NCBI RefSeq assembly: GCF_027531815.1
Contig: NZ_JAPZSK010000005.1
Location: 186,001-250,000 of the forward strand
Source: Gemmatimonas sp.
GTDB lineage: Bacteria; Gemmatimonadota; Gemmatimonadetes; Gemmatimonadales; Gemmatimonadaceae
Length of the DNA: 64,000 nt
Direction of reading: 5' to 3'
Under the pieces are notes generated by a model. It was not told where the DNA came from and did no database searches. It worked only from the letters and a program-made list of their open reading frames with translations. Of this stretch, positions 34,161 to 43,020 are shown piece by piece. Every line of letters starts with the position of its first letter. The stretch's first letter is position 1. The translations under genes were made by a program, and so were the position numbers.

Positions 34161-36605
34161 ATGCGATACGATCCGCGCGCGCTGCACTTCGCGCTCCTCT
34201 CGGCGGCATCCCTGCTGGTGATCTCTCCGCTCACCGTCTTCGCCCAGGCTCCCGCCCGCAAGGATTCGGCGCAGGCGCTGGGCAAGGTGGTCGTCACCGG
34301 CGTCACCGGGCGTGGCAGCGCCAGGGCCGCTTCGGCTGTCGACACCTCCGTGCTCAAGCAGAACGTGCCCGGCACCAGCGCGCTCAAGGTGATCGAGCGC
34401 ATCCCCGGCGTGAACATGCAGTCGGTGGACGGCTTCGGCATGTACGAATGGTCGAACCGGATCACCATGCGCGGCTTCCAGAGTGCACAGATCGGCCAGA
34501 CGATGGACGGCATCCCGTTGGGTGACATGTCCTACGGCAACTGGAACGGGCTCGGGGTCGGTCGCGCGGTCGACGCAGCCAACCTCGAGTCAGCGGCCGT
34601 GACCCAGGGTACGGGAGCCCTCGGCACTGCGTCCGCCAACAACCTCGGCGGCGTCGTGCAGTACGCCACCGCCGAGCCCACGGCGCGTCCGCAGTTCACG
34701 CTGCAGCAGATGGGCGGCCAGTACGCCGCGCGGCGCAGCATGATGCGCTATGATCTGGGGCTCCGGACCTTCGGCGGCGGCAGCAACGGCGTGTCCGCCT
34801 TCGTCTCCGTCTCGCGCTTCGACACCGACAAGTGGAAGGGAGGCGGCACGCGGTTGTCCAACTTCCCCGGCGAGCAGAACCTGCTGTTCGGACAGCGTGG
34901 CTTTCTTGGCGGCGCCGGCGAAACGTGGCACGAGCAGCTGAACCTCAAGACCAACCTCTTCCTGGGGTCGAGCAAGATCACGGCGTTCTACAACTACGCC
35001 AATCGCAAGGAGAGCGACTTCATGGACCTGTCGCTCGGTGTCTTCAACGGCACCGAACAGGGGTCCGCACAGTTCGGGTTCGGTCCAATGTTCGATTACC
35101 TCACGGACTGGAACACCGCCAAGCGCTTCGCCGAAGCGAGCATCCCGCGATACACGCCGCTCACCGACGCGGCCTATTACAGCTCCGCGCAGGGCGCACG
35201 TATGGATCATCTCGCCTATCTCAAGGGCGAGTTCAAGCCCACCGCCGGCATACGTCTCGAGGTACAGCCGTATCTCCACCTCAATCGGGGCGGCGGTGAC
35301 TGGCATGCGCCCAGCTACGGTGCCGCCTACAGCCCCGATCCCATCATGTTCCGCCAGACCCAGTACAATGCGAATCGCGTGGGGGTAATGGCCAAGGGAA
35401 GCGGCAACTTCACCGTCGGCTCGGTGGCCAACCAGTTCGAGGTGGGTGGCTGGTACGAAATGAACGAGTCGAACAATCGCCGGCCGCGGTGGCGCCTGGT
35501 CAACTACCAGCAGAGCCCCGAGGTGGACTTCAACAACGTGCTCCGCCTTGACTACGACCGCACGGCCGACGTGACCACCAACATGCTCTACGCGCAGAAC
35601 ACGAGCCGACTGCTGCAGGATCGCCTCACGCTCACCTACGGCGCCAAGTACCTGTTGGTGAACGCCGACTTCCGCAACAATGGCAACACGCCCGTGAACG
35701 GCCGCACGGCACCGATCTTCGCCGATCAGGGTCGCCCATCGCTCAATATCGAAATGGATGGCGGCCTGCTGCCGCAGGTCGGCGCCGTGTTCAAGGTGAA
35801 CGAACGCAACGAGCTGTTCGCGAACTGGTCGGAGAACGTGAATCAGTTCCCGCTCAACCCGGCTGGCGGCGTGTACAACACAGCCGTCACCACCTTCGAC
35901 TTCTTCAAGTCTACGGCGAAGCCGGAGCGGGCCACGACGCTCGAGGTAGGGGCGCGCACGCGGCGTGGCGCCGTTGAGGCGGGGCTCACGGCGTACACGA
36001 TTGATTACCGCAATCGCCTCCTTGGGGTGGCGCTCTGCCCGCAGACCGTCACCTGTGCCTCCGGCTTCGGCAATGTGGGGTCGGTGAACACGATGGGACT
36101 CGAGGGCGTTTTCAATGCCGACCTCGGGCGTGGTCTGCGCCTCTTCGGCTCGGCCACTTTCAACAGCTCGCGGTTCGGCGAGGATTACCGCACCAACCCG
36201 AACGATCCCAACTCGCTCGTGAATACCAAGGACAAGTTCGTGCAGGATGCACCGCAGCAGATGCTCAACGCGTCGCTCGCCTACACGCGCAGCAAGCTGA
36301 GCCTGTCGCTTGGCGGTCGCTACGTGGGCGAGCGCTACTTCACCTACACGAACGACCTGGCCACGGCCGGTGACGGCGCCGGGAAGGTTCCCGGCTACTT
36401 CGTCTCGGATTTCTCGGCGCGCTATCGTGTGGGGGCCATCGGCGCCGTCAAGTCGCTCGAACTGCAGCTGAACGCCAGCAACCTGCTCGACGAGCGCTAC
36501 ATCGCGACCATGGGGAGCGGCGGTTTCGTGGCCCGCGGTGACCTGCCGACCTTCCTCACCGGCGCTCCGCGTCAGCTCTTCCTCTCGGTGAACACGAGCT
36601 TCTGA
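34161..36605 (+). CDS. TonB-dependent outer-membrane receptor
   Basis: An 814-residue receptor. A signal peptide (about 1-29, ...LTVFAQA) is followed by a short N-terminal region with a TonB-box-like KVVVTGV. The plug domain (about 60-170: TSALKVIERIPGVNM, ITMRGFQSAQIGQTMDGIPLGD) precedes a beta barrel ending in LFLSVNTSF with the terminal Phe. There is no STN domain, so this is a transport receptor rather than a signalling one. Substrate is not evident; siderophores and other large nutrients are typical. ATG at 34161 is preferred; a GTG two codons upstream is also open. It stands alone, with 140 bp of gene-free DNA upstream. Confidence 0.9.
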   Translation: MRYDPRALHFALLSAASLLVISPLTVFAQAPARKDSAQALGKVVVTGVTGRGSARAASAVDTSVLKQNVPGTSALKVIERIPGVNMQSVDGFGMYEWSNRITMRGFQSAQIGQTMDGIPLGDMSYGNWNGLGVGRAVDAANLESAAVTQGTGALGTASANNLGGVVQYATAEPTARPQFTLQQMGGQYAARRSMMRYDLGLRTFGGGSNGVSAFVSVSRFDTDKWKGGGTRLSNFPGEQNLLFGQRGFLGGAGETWHEQLNLKTNLFLGSSKITAFYNYANRKESDFMDLSLGVFNGTEQGSAQFGFGPMFDYLTDWNTAKRFAEASIPRYTPLTDAAYYSSAQGARMDHLAYLKGEFKPTAGIRLEVQPYLHLNRGGGDWHAPSYGAAYSPDPIMFRQTQYNANRVGVMAKGSGNFTVGSVANQFEVGGWYEMNESNNRRPRWRLVNYQQSPEVDFNNVLRLDYDRTADVTTNMLYAQNTSRLLQDRLTLTYGAKYLLVNADFRNNGNTPVNGRTAPIFADQGRPSLNIEMDGGLLPQVGAVFKVNERNELFANWSENVNQFPLNPAGGVYNTAVTTFDFFKSTAKPERATTLEVGARTRRGAVEAGLTAYTIDYRNRLLGVALCPQTVTCASGFGNVGSVNTMGLEGVFNADLGRGLRLFGSATFNSSRFGEDYRTNPNDPNSLVNTKDKFVQDAPQQMLNASLAYTRSKLSLSLGGRYVGERYFTYTNDLATAGDGAGKVPGYFVSDFSARYRVGAIGAVKSLELQLNASNLLDERYIATMGSGGFVARGDLPTFLTGAPRQLFLSVNTSF

Positions 36606-36739
36606 CCGACAGCCGTATCATCACGGTCAGCGCGGCAGGAAGACATCCGCCAGACCGGGCGGTGACGCAGCGAAGCCGGCGCTGCCGCCCGGCGATGGGT
36701 CCATCGAGATCCGCGTCATCCTCGATGGACCCCTGTGCA

Positions 36740-37156
36740 GGAGTCATGTCCGTGGGCAGTCCCATGCGCCGGCCTGCCGCATCAGCCCGGTGCCGCCGAA
36801 AGCCCGAGCGCACCCCCCACCACGCGGCGCGGCGGTAAATGCAACTGCTCGAACCTGTGGTACTGGACGTCTGCCGATATGCCGTCACCCGTATCCTGCA
36901 CCGCCATGGTCACAGAGCGCCCGCTCGGCATGTACTCGCCCTCACTCGCCCAACGGGTTTGGGGCAGGGGCACCATCCGGACTATCAGCTGGTGCGGATA
37001 CTTGAACGGCACCGAGACCGGCTGACCGACCACCTCCCTCCGCCGTTCAGCCCCCGCGAATAGCAGCGTGGCCGTAGTGGCCGCCACGATACGATCACCA
37101 TCATGAAGCACGATGCCATCCGGCAGCAGCTCCAGCAGCTCCGCAGCGTGGGCCAT
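36740..37156 (-). pseudogene. Decayed PAS/histidine-kinase remnant
   Basis: The frame from ATG 37154-37156 has a PAS-like start (LLELLPDGIVLHDGDRIVAATTATLLFAGAERR). Around residue 60-70 it jumps to the end of a HATPase_c domain (SGRSVTMAVQDTGDGI, then GGALGLS). The second half of PAS, the HisKA phosphoacceptor helix and the N box are missing. After LSAAPG a stop interrupts. Shifting frame by two restores a kinase-like GLMRQAGA, so a frameshift lies there as well. An internal deletion plus frameshift best explains this. It is the last gene of the response-regulator/KaiC operon and overlaps the kaiC-like stop (TGATG). Confidence 0.72.
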
Positions 37157-38643
37157 CACGACCCAAGGCGGCGTGACCTGGTGGGCGTGCCGGAGAGGAT
37201 CCCCTCGTACTCGGGCAGCGTGTCACCGAGTATGACCCCCGCCTCGGTCGACCGATAGCGCCGGAAGTCCCGGCTGTGATCACTGCCGCGCATCTTCACC
37301 ACGAGCAGGACCTTGTGGAGCGCACCATCGATCTCCGCGTAGCGCTGGCTCAGGATGATGTCCGTGAGGAACGACACGTGATACCCAGTCAGCGTCGCGC
37401 GGTCCTGCGCCTCGATCTCCACCGTCGAGTACGTCGTGACTCCCAGACGGGTCAACGTCCCGATCAGACGATACAACGATTCGCGGAAATCCTCGCGAAA
37501 CGTGGGGGCAAGCGCCATCTCGAAGCCGTTGATCGAATCAATCACCACGCGGGAGGCGCCGATGTCCTGCACCGACTCCCGGATCTCCTGCAACGTCTCG
37601 TCCACGGACAGATCGAGCGGTCGCAGGTAGATCACGCGCAGGCGCCCCGCCGCCACGGCATCAGAGAAGGCGCTCCCGAACCGGGCCGCGCGCGCCAGGT
37701 ACACATCGGGACGTTCCTCGAAGACCGCCACCACCGCCGATTCGCCGGCGACCAGACCGGCGAGCACGAAGTGCATGGCAAAAGTCGTCTTGCCTGATCC
37801 CGTCGGTCCCGTGAGCACCAGCGAGTCGCCCGCCGGAATGCCGCCGCCCATGAGCGCATCGAGTCCCGTGATGCCCGTGCTCACGCGCGCGTTCGACGCT
37901 GGACACTGCTCACCCGCCTGAATGGGGAGACGCGGGAAGACCTGCACGCCGGCCGTGGTGATCTTGAGGGTGTGCAGCCCCGGCATGTGCGGCACGCCGC
38001 GCGACTTCACCACCTGCAGCTTGCGCACCACCGAATTGCGCTCGACGTCCTGCGTGAGCCAGAAGATGCCGTCAGCCACCGTGAACACCGGGTTGCGCAG
38101 CTCCTGATGCTGATACTCGCCAATGAGGAGCGAGGTAATGTCCCAGGTGGTCAGATGCAGGGCAAGGCGCTGGACGAACCGCTCGAGACTGGAGTTCGGG
38201 GCTTCCGTTTCCACCGAATGCACGAGGGATCGGAAGGAATCCACCACCACCAGCCCGGGGCGCAGCGCCTCCACGTTGTGCACGATACGCGCGAGGACCG
38301 CCTCGAGATCGCCACCGAGCGCCTCCTCACTAAGATTGAGGAAATGCACGCGCTCGCCCACGGCGTCCTCGACGAAGAAGTCGAAGCACTGCTGATAGCG
38401 TAGCATCTTGAGCGACGTTTCGCCCAGCAACGTGATGAAGAGACCGGGGCGTTCGACCGTTGCCGTGGCAAAAAGCAACTGCATGGCCATCGTCGTCTTG
38501 CCGGTTCCGGGCCCTCCGGCAACCAGGTTGAACGACAGCGCCGGCAAGCCACCGCCCAGCACCTCGTCGAGTCCCGGGACGCCGGTGGAAAGCAGGGCCA
38601 GTTCGTGCGGCACTTCGGCGGACGACATGTCAGGATGGGTCAT
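37156..38643 (-). CDS. KaiC-like double RecA-domain ATPase
   Basis: A 495-residue KaiC-family protein with two RecA-type domains. The first has Walker A GGPGTGKT (43-50) and a catalytic-region LLGETS (72-77) with only one Glu. The second has GPTGSGKT (279-286) and VFEERPD with the usual pair E309-E310. Cyanobacterial KaiC has EE in both. The C-terminal A-loop and autophosphorylation segment of true clock KaiC are not recognisable. Such stand-alone KaiC-like ATPases often sit with two-component genes and act in signalling. Its ATG overlaps the stop of the 144-residue gene (ATGA), and it is followed by the kinase remnant. Confidence 0.9.
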   Translation of the reverse strand: MTHPDMSSAEVPHELALLSTGVPGLDEVLGGGLPALSFNLVAGGPGTGKTTMAMQLLFATATVERPGLFITLLGETSLKMLRYQQCFDFFVEDAVGERVHFLNLSEEALGGDLEAVLARIVHNVEALRPGLVVVDSFRSLVHSVETEAPNSSLERFVQRLALHLTTWDITSLLIGEYQHQELRNPVFTVADGIFWLTQDVERNSVVRKLQVVKSRGVPHMPGLHTLKITTAGVQVFPRLPIQAGEQCPASNARVSTGITGLDALMGGGIPAGDSLVLTGPTGSGKTTFAMHFVLAGLVAGESAVVAVFEERPDVYLARAARFGSAFSDAVAAGRLRVIYLRPLDLSVDETLQEIRESVQDIGASRVVIDSINGFEMALAPTFREDFRESLYRLIGTLTRLGVTTYSTVEIEAQDRATLTGYHVSFLTDIILSQRYAEIDGALHKVLLVVKMRGSDHSRDFRRYRSTEAGVILGDTLPEYEGILSGTPTRSRRLGS

Positions 38644-39074
38644 GAGGAGAGATCGTTGTGCCTGGGCCCAGCAACACCGCGCGCCCCCGGGGTTCCGCTC
38701 TGCTCGATCAGACGGATGGCCATGGATTCGCCAACGATGCGGCCCAGTTGGCGCATCATGGTGACCAGCAGGGCTATGCAGGCCTCACGTTGCGCCAGCG
38801 ACTCGGCCGTCACGTCGACCGACGTCTCCGTCTCGTCGTTCAGCAGGTTGGGGATCGTGGCAAGGACCGGGTGCGTAGCCAGCGTCTCGGCAACCGACCG
38901 GGACAACAGCGAGCCGTACCCTTCCGCGCCGATCCACCGCCGCAATCGGGCGTCCAGCTGTGCGAGCAGCGCCTCACAGATGGCGAGCACGTCGTCGGGT
39001 GTCCCGGTGTGATGCGCGGTGGCATCCCACAATCGCAACGCCACCACACGCATCGGACGGCGATGGTCGCTCAT
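38640..39074 (-). CDS. Unknown 144-residue helical protein in the KaiC operon
   Basis: I do not recognise this family. The protein is almost wholly alpha-helical in appearance. A basic start (MSDHRRPMRVVALRLWDAT) is followed by helices AICEALLAQLDARLRRWIG, SLLSRSVAETL and ALLVTMMRQLGRIVGESMAIRLIEQ. No Cys cluster, signal peptide or membrane segment. Both ends overlap neighbours by ATGA (with the response regulator upstream and the KaiC-like gene downstream), so its dosage is tied to them. A four-helix or sensor-adaptor role linking the regulator and KaiC-like ATPase is only a guess. Confidence 0.8.
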   Translation of the reverse strand: MSDHRRPMRVVALRLWDATAHHTGTPDDVLAICEALLAQLDARLRRWIGAEGYGSLLSRSVAETLATHPVLATIPNLLNDETETSVDVTAESLAQREACIALLVTMMRQLGRIVGESMAIRLIEQSGTPGARGVAGPRHNDLSS

Positions 39075-39781
39075 GAACGCCGGCCAGGGCTGCGCGAGAA
39101 TGCCGCAACCTCGAGTCGGCTGTGCAACGACAGCTTCTCAAGGACGTTGTGCACGTGGCTCTTGACCGTGTGGATCGCGATGTGCAACCGTGCGGCGATT
39201 TCCTTGTTGCTCAGCCCTTCGCCGAGGAGCGCGACGATCTCCCGCTCGCGGGCGGTGAGGCGTACGCTGTCTTCCACGACGTCAGTCGGCAATGGATGGG
39301 GTTGCCGCGCGATCTGCGCAAACAGCGAATCGGTGAGCGCACGGGGCAACGCCTGCTCCCCCTGCGCCACGTGACGGATGGTCGCGGCAAACTCCTCTGT
39401 GGTCGCGTCCTTCATGATGAACCCGGACACACCGGCCCGCACGAACGCCGCGATGTCGTCGTCCGGCGATGCCATACCCATGACGATGACCCGCATGCCC
39501 GGGAAGCGCTCATGCACGCGTGTGCAGATGTCGAGACTATGGTCGTCCTGCAGCCCGACGTCGAGCAGCAGGATGGCCGGCTGTTGCCAGGTACTGTGGC
39601 GACCCAGCACCGAAGAGTCGGCACCAGCATCCAACACACGGAAGTCCGGTTGCCGCTGGAGCAGCGCGCACAGCCCTTCTCGCAAGAGCCGGTTGTCCTC
39701 GATGATCACCAGTGAGACCGGCACCACCGGTTCCGATGCGCCACCCGCTTCCGCCTGTGTCATCGCCGCAGCGTCGAGCAT
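39071..39781 (-). CDS. NarL/FixJ-type response regulator
   Basis: About 236 residues. The receiver domain begins VSLVIIEDNRLLREGL (acidic pocket ED), has the phosphoacceptor Asp in LLLDVGLQDD, and ends around GFIMKDA with the conserved Lys. A LuxR-type helix-turn-helix follows (LTAREREIVALLGEGLSNKEIAARLHIAIHTVKSHVHNVLEKL). ATG at 39779-39781 is preferred with GGGA upstream. The frame is open to a GTG at 39893-39895 that also has an AGG nearby, which would add 38 residues. First intact gene of the KaiC-like operon; its partner kinase may be the decayed gene at the operon end. Confidence 0.9.
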   Translation of the reverse strand: MLDAAAMTQAEAGGASEPVVPVSLVIIEDNRLLREGLCALLQRQPDFRVLDAGADSSVLGRHSTWQQPAILLLDVGLQDDHSLDICTRVHERFPGMRVIVMGMASPDDDIAAFVRAGVSGFIMKDATTEEFAATIRHVAQGEQALPRALTDSLFAQIARQPHPLPTDVVEDSVRLTAREREIVALLGEGLSNKEIAARLHIAIHTVKSHVHNVLEKLSLHSRLEVAAFSRSPGRRS

Positions 39782-39901
39782 ACCGTTCCCGTAGAGGCGA
39801 AGCACGGTGACCCCAAGCGGCGCCTGAAGACTCTGGGCCCCTCGAAGTCTGCCACCGCGTGGTCGTGCCGAGAACAAGGTACGTCGATCGTCCACGAAAA
39901 C

Positions 39902-40300
39902 CTACTCTGGCGAATCGGGGGCCTCGCCCACTGGAGACGAGACCTCGCCTGAACACACCGGCGGTTCCGTTGGGGCCGGGACAGGTGCGGCATCGGTGGG
40001 CGGTGCGCTGTTCAACGCCGCAGCCGGCGGCGCAGCGCCGGCCGTACGTGTGCCTCCATTCAGGATCACTCGCAGATGTCGTACGCGCATGTGCATGGTG
40101 CCATCCCCCGGCAATGGTTGGTAGCCGTTCACGCGGGAACGGCGTGGTGTCCGCATCCTTGCAGGCACCGGGGCGTTTCGCCGGCAGCGGCCGGAGAACT
40201 CGTGAGCACAGCGTACCATCAGGCCGTCCGCATCACCATCGCTCCGAAGAGTGATTTCGCTCGCTCCTCCGGTATCGCCCTGGTCCCACTCCACAATCAC
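39902..40300 (-). CDS. Doubtful 132-codon open frame upstream of the response regulator
   Basis: The 39782-40395 gap has no convincing gene. This frame starts at GTG, stops six bases before the longest response-regulator start, and runs in the same direction. Its first 30 residues (VEWDQGDTGGASEITLRS) look protein-like, and the frame remains open upstream through VRFAANVRTSVGG without a start I trust. The rest is Pro/Ala/Arg-rich. It may be a small unknown gene, a remnant of an upstream sensor, or chance. Confidence 0.25.
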   Translation of the reverse strand: MIVEWDQGDTGGASEITLRSDGDADGLMVRCAHEFSGRCRRNAPVPARMRTPRRSRVNGYQPLPGDGTMHMRVRHLRVILNGGTRTAGAAPPAAALNSAPPTDAAPVPAPTEPPVCSGEVSSPVGEAPDSPE

Positions 40301-40395
40301 TCCTCCGACCGATGTCCGGACGTTGGCGGCGAAGCGAACATGCAGGCACGGCGCACGGCGCCGGCATTGCCCCGTTTTCCTTCTCTGGAGCCACC

Positions 40396-41133
40396 ATGTC
40401 CATCCGTGTGGGGAGTACCCTGTTCCTTGTCATGGCGCTGCTTGGGTGCCGCGATGATGACGCGACCATCGAAACCACCAGTGGCGGGGAGACCAACATG
40501 TCGGCATCCGCCGACTCCGCCGTGGCCCGTGGGACGGCGATGCTGCGCTTCGTGAATGCCACCGAGGAGATGCGATTTGCGTCGTTGCAGCTCGACGGTA
40601 CGATGCTGTTCGACAGCGTCAAGGCGGCGTCGGTGACCGACTACCGCGAAGTCGACAAGCGGATTGCACAACTCACGGCACGTGCGGCCGGGGGGCGCGA
40701 CACGGCCTCGCTGGCCACCGACAACAAGGTGCTCGTGGACGGGAATCGCTACAGCGCCTTCCTGATGTCGGAGAACATGACCACCCGGCGTCTGCATCTC
40801 GTCGAGGATGAGGTCATCCCCGACAGCGGCAAGGCGCGTCTCCGTGTCATCCATGCGGCCTCGGGCGCCCCCGCCATCGATGTGCGAGCACTGAACGGCA
40901 CCGACAACCTCTTCAGCAACGTGTCCTTCGCCGGCAACGGTGGTTACCGGGACATCGAGCCGGTCTCCCTCTCGCTGCAAGTGCGGGAACAGGGAACGTC
41001 GCGCGTGTTGCTCACCATACCGGCCATGAGCCTCAAGCGGGGGAGTGCCACGACAGTGGTCATCACCGGGTCGACGAAGCTGTCCTACTTCACATTCAGC
41101 GACTCAATGATGCCGCGCCAAGCCACCCCGTGA
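40396..41133 (+). CDS. DUF4397 lipoprotein
   Basis: A 245-residue exported protein. The lipoprotein signal has lipobox LLGC at about residues 14-17. The C-terminal half carries the DUF4397 landmark ARLRVIHAASGAPAIDVRAL, followed by beta-rich FSNVSFAGNGGYRDIEPVSLSLQVRE. The first half (FVNATEEMRFASLQLDGTMLF) looks like a second, diverged copy of the same fold. ATG 40396 has GGAG six bases upstream. Function of DUF4397 proteins is unknown; they are surface or periplasmic beta-sandwich proteins. It ends just before a strong hairpin shared with the convergent OmpA-like gene. Confidence 0.85.
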   Translation: MSIRVGSTLFLVMALLGCRDDDATIETTSGGETNMSASADSAVARGTAMLRFVNATEEMRFASLQLDGTMLFDSVKAASVTDYREVDKRIAQLTARAAGGRDTASLATDNKVLVDGNRYSAFLMSENMTTRRLHLVEDEVIPDSGKARLRVIHAASGAPAIDVRALNGTDNLFSNVSFAGNGGYRDIEPVSLSLQVREQGTSRVLLTIPAMSLKRGSATTVVITGSTKLSYFTFSDSMMPRQATP

Positions 41134-41146
41134 TGCCGACAGCGAA

Positions 41147-41174
41147 CCGGCGGTGCCTCAGGAGGCACCGCCGG
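41147..41174. terminator. Long perfect hairpin between convergent genes
   Basis: Twelve-base arms CCGGCGGTGCCT and AGGCACCGCCGG with loop CAGG. It lies between the DUF4397 stop (41133) and the OmpA-like stop (41210). T-runs are weak on both sides, so it may be a bidirectional terminator or RNA 3'-end stabiliser. Confidence 0.7.
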
Positions 41175-41209
41175 CTGTTCATGACCCCAGGGGAACGCCG
41201 CCGTGCAGC

Positions 41210-41902
41210 CTACGGCTTCCGCGCCGCCGCGTTCGCGACGATGGCAATCTCCACCCGACGATTCGCCTGTCGCCCCGCCTCCGTTTCGTTGTCGGCGATG
41301 GGTTCCGCCTCTCCGCGCCCGACGGCACGCAGCCGGTTCGTACCCACGCCCTGCATGGACAGGTAGTTCGACGCCGCCACGGCACGCCGCTCGGCGAGTC
41401 GCTGGTTGTAGACACTGGTGCCAACGGCATCCGTATGCCCCACGATCAGCAGATCGGTATTCGGATACTTCGAAAGGCTCGCCGCCAGGCTGCGCAGGTT
41501 GCCGGCCGCATCGGCACGCACGACATCCGAATCGAAGTCGTACAAGAGCCCCGACGCGAACGTCACCGCGATGCCTTCACCCACACGCACCACCGTCGCG
41601 CCGGGGATGTGCTGCTGCAGTTCCTTGGCCTGCTGGTCCATCTGGTGGCCAATGACTGCCCCGATCGTACCTCCCACGACGGCGCCAATGATGGCCCCCC
41701 GGGCGGTCGATCCCGTCTGATTGCCGATCACCCCGCCGGCAACCCCACCCGTGGTGGCGCCAATGATGGCGCCCTGCTCCTTTCGATTCAGCGCCGCACA
41801 ACCCGCGACGGCACTCGCCAGGACCGCGCCACCCAACATCCGACACGCCAAGCGAGTCCGCTGCGGCCCCGTTGCCGGCCCTTCCACTCCGGTACGCTGC
41901 AT
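41210..41902 (-). CDS. OmpA-family lipoprotein with glycine-zipper region
   Basis: A 230-residue outer-membrane lipoprotein of the YiaD type. Lipobox AGC with Cys35; then a glycine-zipper segment (GAIIGATTGGVAGGVIGNQ and GAIIGAVVGGTIGAVIG, about 45-90). A C-terminal OmpA peptidoglycan-binding domain follows, with the core LLIVGHTDAVGTSVYNQRLAERRA and NRRVEIAI. ATG at 41900-41902 has GGGAG and GAGG just upstream. It probably anchors the outer membrane to the cell wall. Frames extending further upstream overlap the next gene and lack homology. Confidence 0.92.
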   Translation of the reverse strand: MQRTGVEGPATGPQRTRLACRMLGGAVLASAVAGCAALNRKEQGAIIGATTGGVAGGVIGNQTGSTARGAIIGAVVGGTIGAVIGHQMDQQAKELQQHIPGATVVRVGEGIAVTFASGLLYDFDSDVVRADAAGNLRSLAASLSKYPNTDLLIVGHTDAVGTSVYNQRLAERRAVAASNYLSMQGVGTNRLRAVGRGEAEPIADNETEAGRQANRRVEIAIVANAAARKP

Positions 41903-41937
41903 TGCCTCTCCCTCGTGATCGTGTGGACGGCCCCCCG

Positions 41938-42087
41938 CTAGCGCAAACGCCTTCCCTGAATGACCTGCACGAGAAACACCACGATGGCGATGACCAGCAG
42001 GACGTGAATGACCCCGCCCATCGTGTACGACGTCACCATGCCCAGCAACCACAGCACGAGGAGTACGATCGCCAATGTCATCAGCAT
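41938..42087 (-). CDS. Small DUF5670/lmo0937-type membrane protein
   Basis: Forty-nine residues with two hydrophobic helices (LAIVLLVLWLLGMV and VIHVLLVIAIVVFLVQVI) separated by TSYTMGG, ending in a basic QGRRLR. This matches the very small lmo0937/DUF5670 membrane proteins common in stress gene clusters. The ATG at 42085-42087 has GGAG nine bases upstream; a second ATG two codons on is possible. It overlaps nothing and lies 35 bp upstream of the OmpA-like gene in the same direction. Confidence 0.82.
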   Translation of the reverse strand: MLMTLAIVLLVLWLLGMVTSYTMGGVIHVLLVIAIVVFLVQVIQGRRLR

Positions 42088-42166
42088 GAGTCCGCTCTCC
42101 GATTTTTTGTTGCGGTGTGTTCGGCAGGCGCCGTGCACTGCCGATCCTTCTTCGGACTTCACCGGA

Positions 42167-42994
42167 ATGCCCGTGCACCACATCACTGCAAAGCCCATGC
42201 GCATGCTCCTGCCGGGCAGCGGCCTGATCGTCCTGATGACAGGCTGTGCCATGTCGCAACAGCAGGAAGTCGAGCTCGGCGCCAGCGCGGCACAGCAGGT
42301 GAGCGCCCAGCTGCCGCTCGTTCGCGATGCGGCCGTGATGGAGTACATCGGCACTCTCGGCCGCCGACTCGCCTACGCCACCGACACCCGGGGGCTGACC
42401 TGGACCTTCACCGTGGTGAACAGTCGTGAGGTGAATGCCTTCGCCATCCCCGGCGGGTGGATCTACGTCAACCGCGGCCTGATCGAGCGAGCCACCAACG
42501 AGAGCGAGCTGGCGGGCGTGATTGCCCATGAGATCGGACACGTCACCCGCCGACACAGCGTCCAGCAGCTGCAGCAATCCACCGGCGCCAATGTCGGCCT
42601 CACGCTGCTGTGCACCCTGACCGGTGTGTGCGAAAGCGGCGTGAGCCGGGCGGCCATCAGCGTGGGCGGTAGCGCCCTCTTTGCGAAGTTCAGCCGGGAC
42701 GACGAGGCCGAGGCGGATCGCGAAGCCGTGGCAACCACGATCACGGCCGGCATCTCGCCGCGCGGCATACCGACCATGTTTCGCGCGCTGCTGCGCGAAC
42801 GCCAGCGCGATCCCGGTGCGCTCGACGCCTTCTTCGCGAGCCATCCGCTGGAAGAGCGACGCATCGCCGCAACCGAGGCGCAGATTGCCACCTATCCGGT
42901 CACGGCCCTCTCGCGACTGCCGGAAGACTCACGGGCCTTTCAGACGTTTCGGCGTCGGCTGCTGGCGTTACCGCCGGCCCCGACGCCGAAATGA
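42167..42994 (+). CDS. M48-family zinc metallopeptidase, probable lipoprotein
   Basis: A 275-residue peptidase of the BepA/LoiP/YcaL type, which degrade misfolded outer-membrane proteins. The zinc site is HEIGH (121-125), with the third ligand Glu likely in SRDDEAEADREAV. FAIPGGWIYVNRGLIE before it is the family signature. The N-terminus has a lipoprotein-like signal ending VLMTGC (Cys27). ATG 42167 is preferred; ATG 42197 would still keep the signal. It diverges from the small membrane-protein gene. No TPR extension, so it is of the short LoiP-like form. Confidence 0.9.
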   Translation: MPVHHITAKPMRMLLPGSGLIVLMTGCAMSQQQEVELGASAAQQVSAQLPLVRDAAVMEYIGTLGRRLAYATDTRGLTWTFTVVNSREVNAFAIPGGWIYVNRGLIERATNESELAGVIAHEIGHVTRRHSVQQLQQSTGANVGLTLLCTLTGVCESGVSRAAISVGGSALFAKFSRDDEAEADREAVATTITAGISPRGIPTMFRALLRERQRDPGALDAFFASHPLEERRIAATEAQIATYPVTALSRLPEDSRAFQTFRRRLLALPPAPTPK

Positions 42995-43020
42995 CGCCGA
43001 CGTGCCGGGACAGCGGGTAC

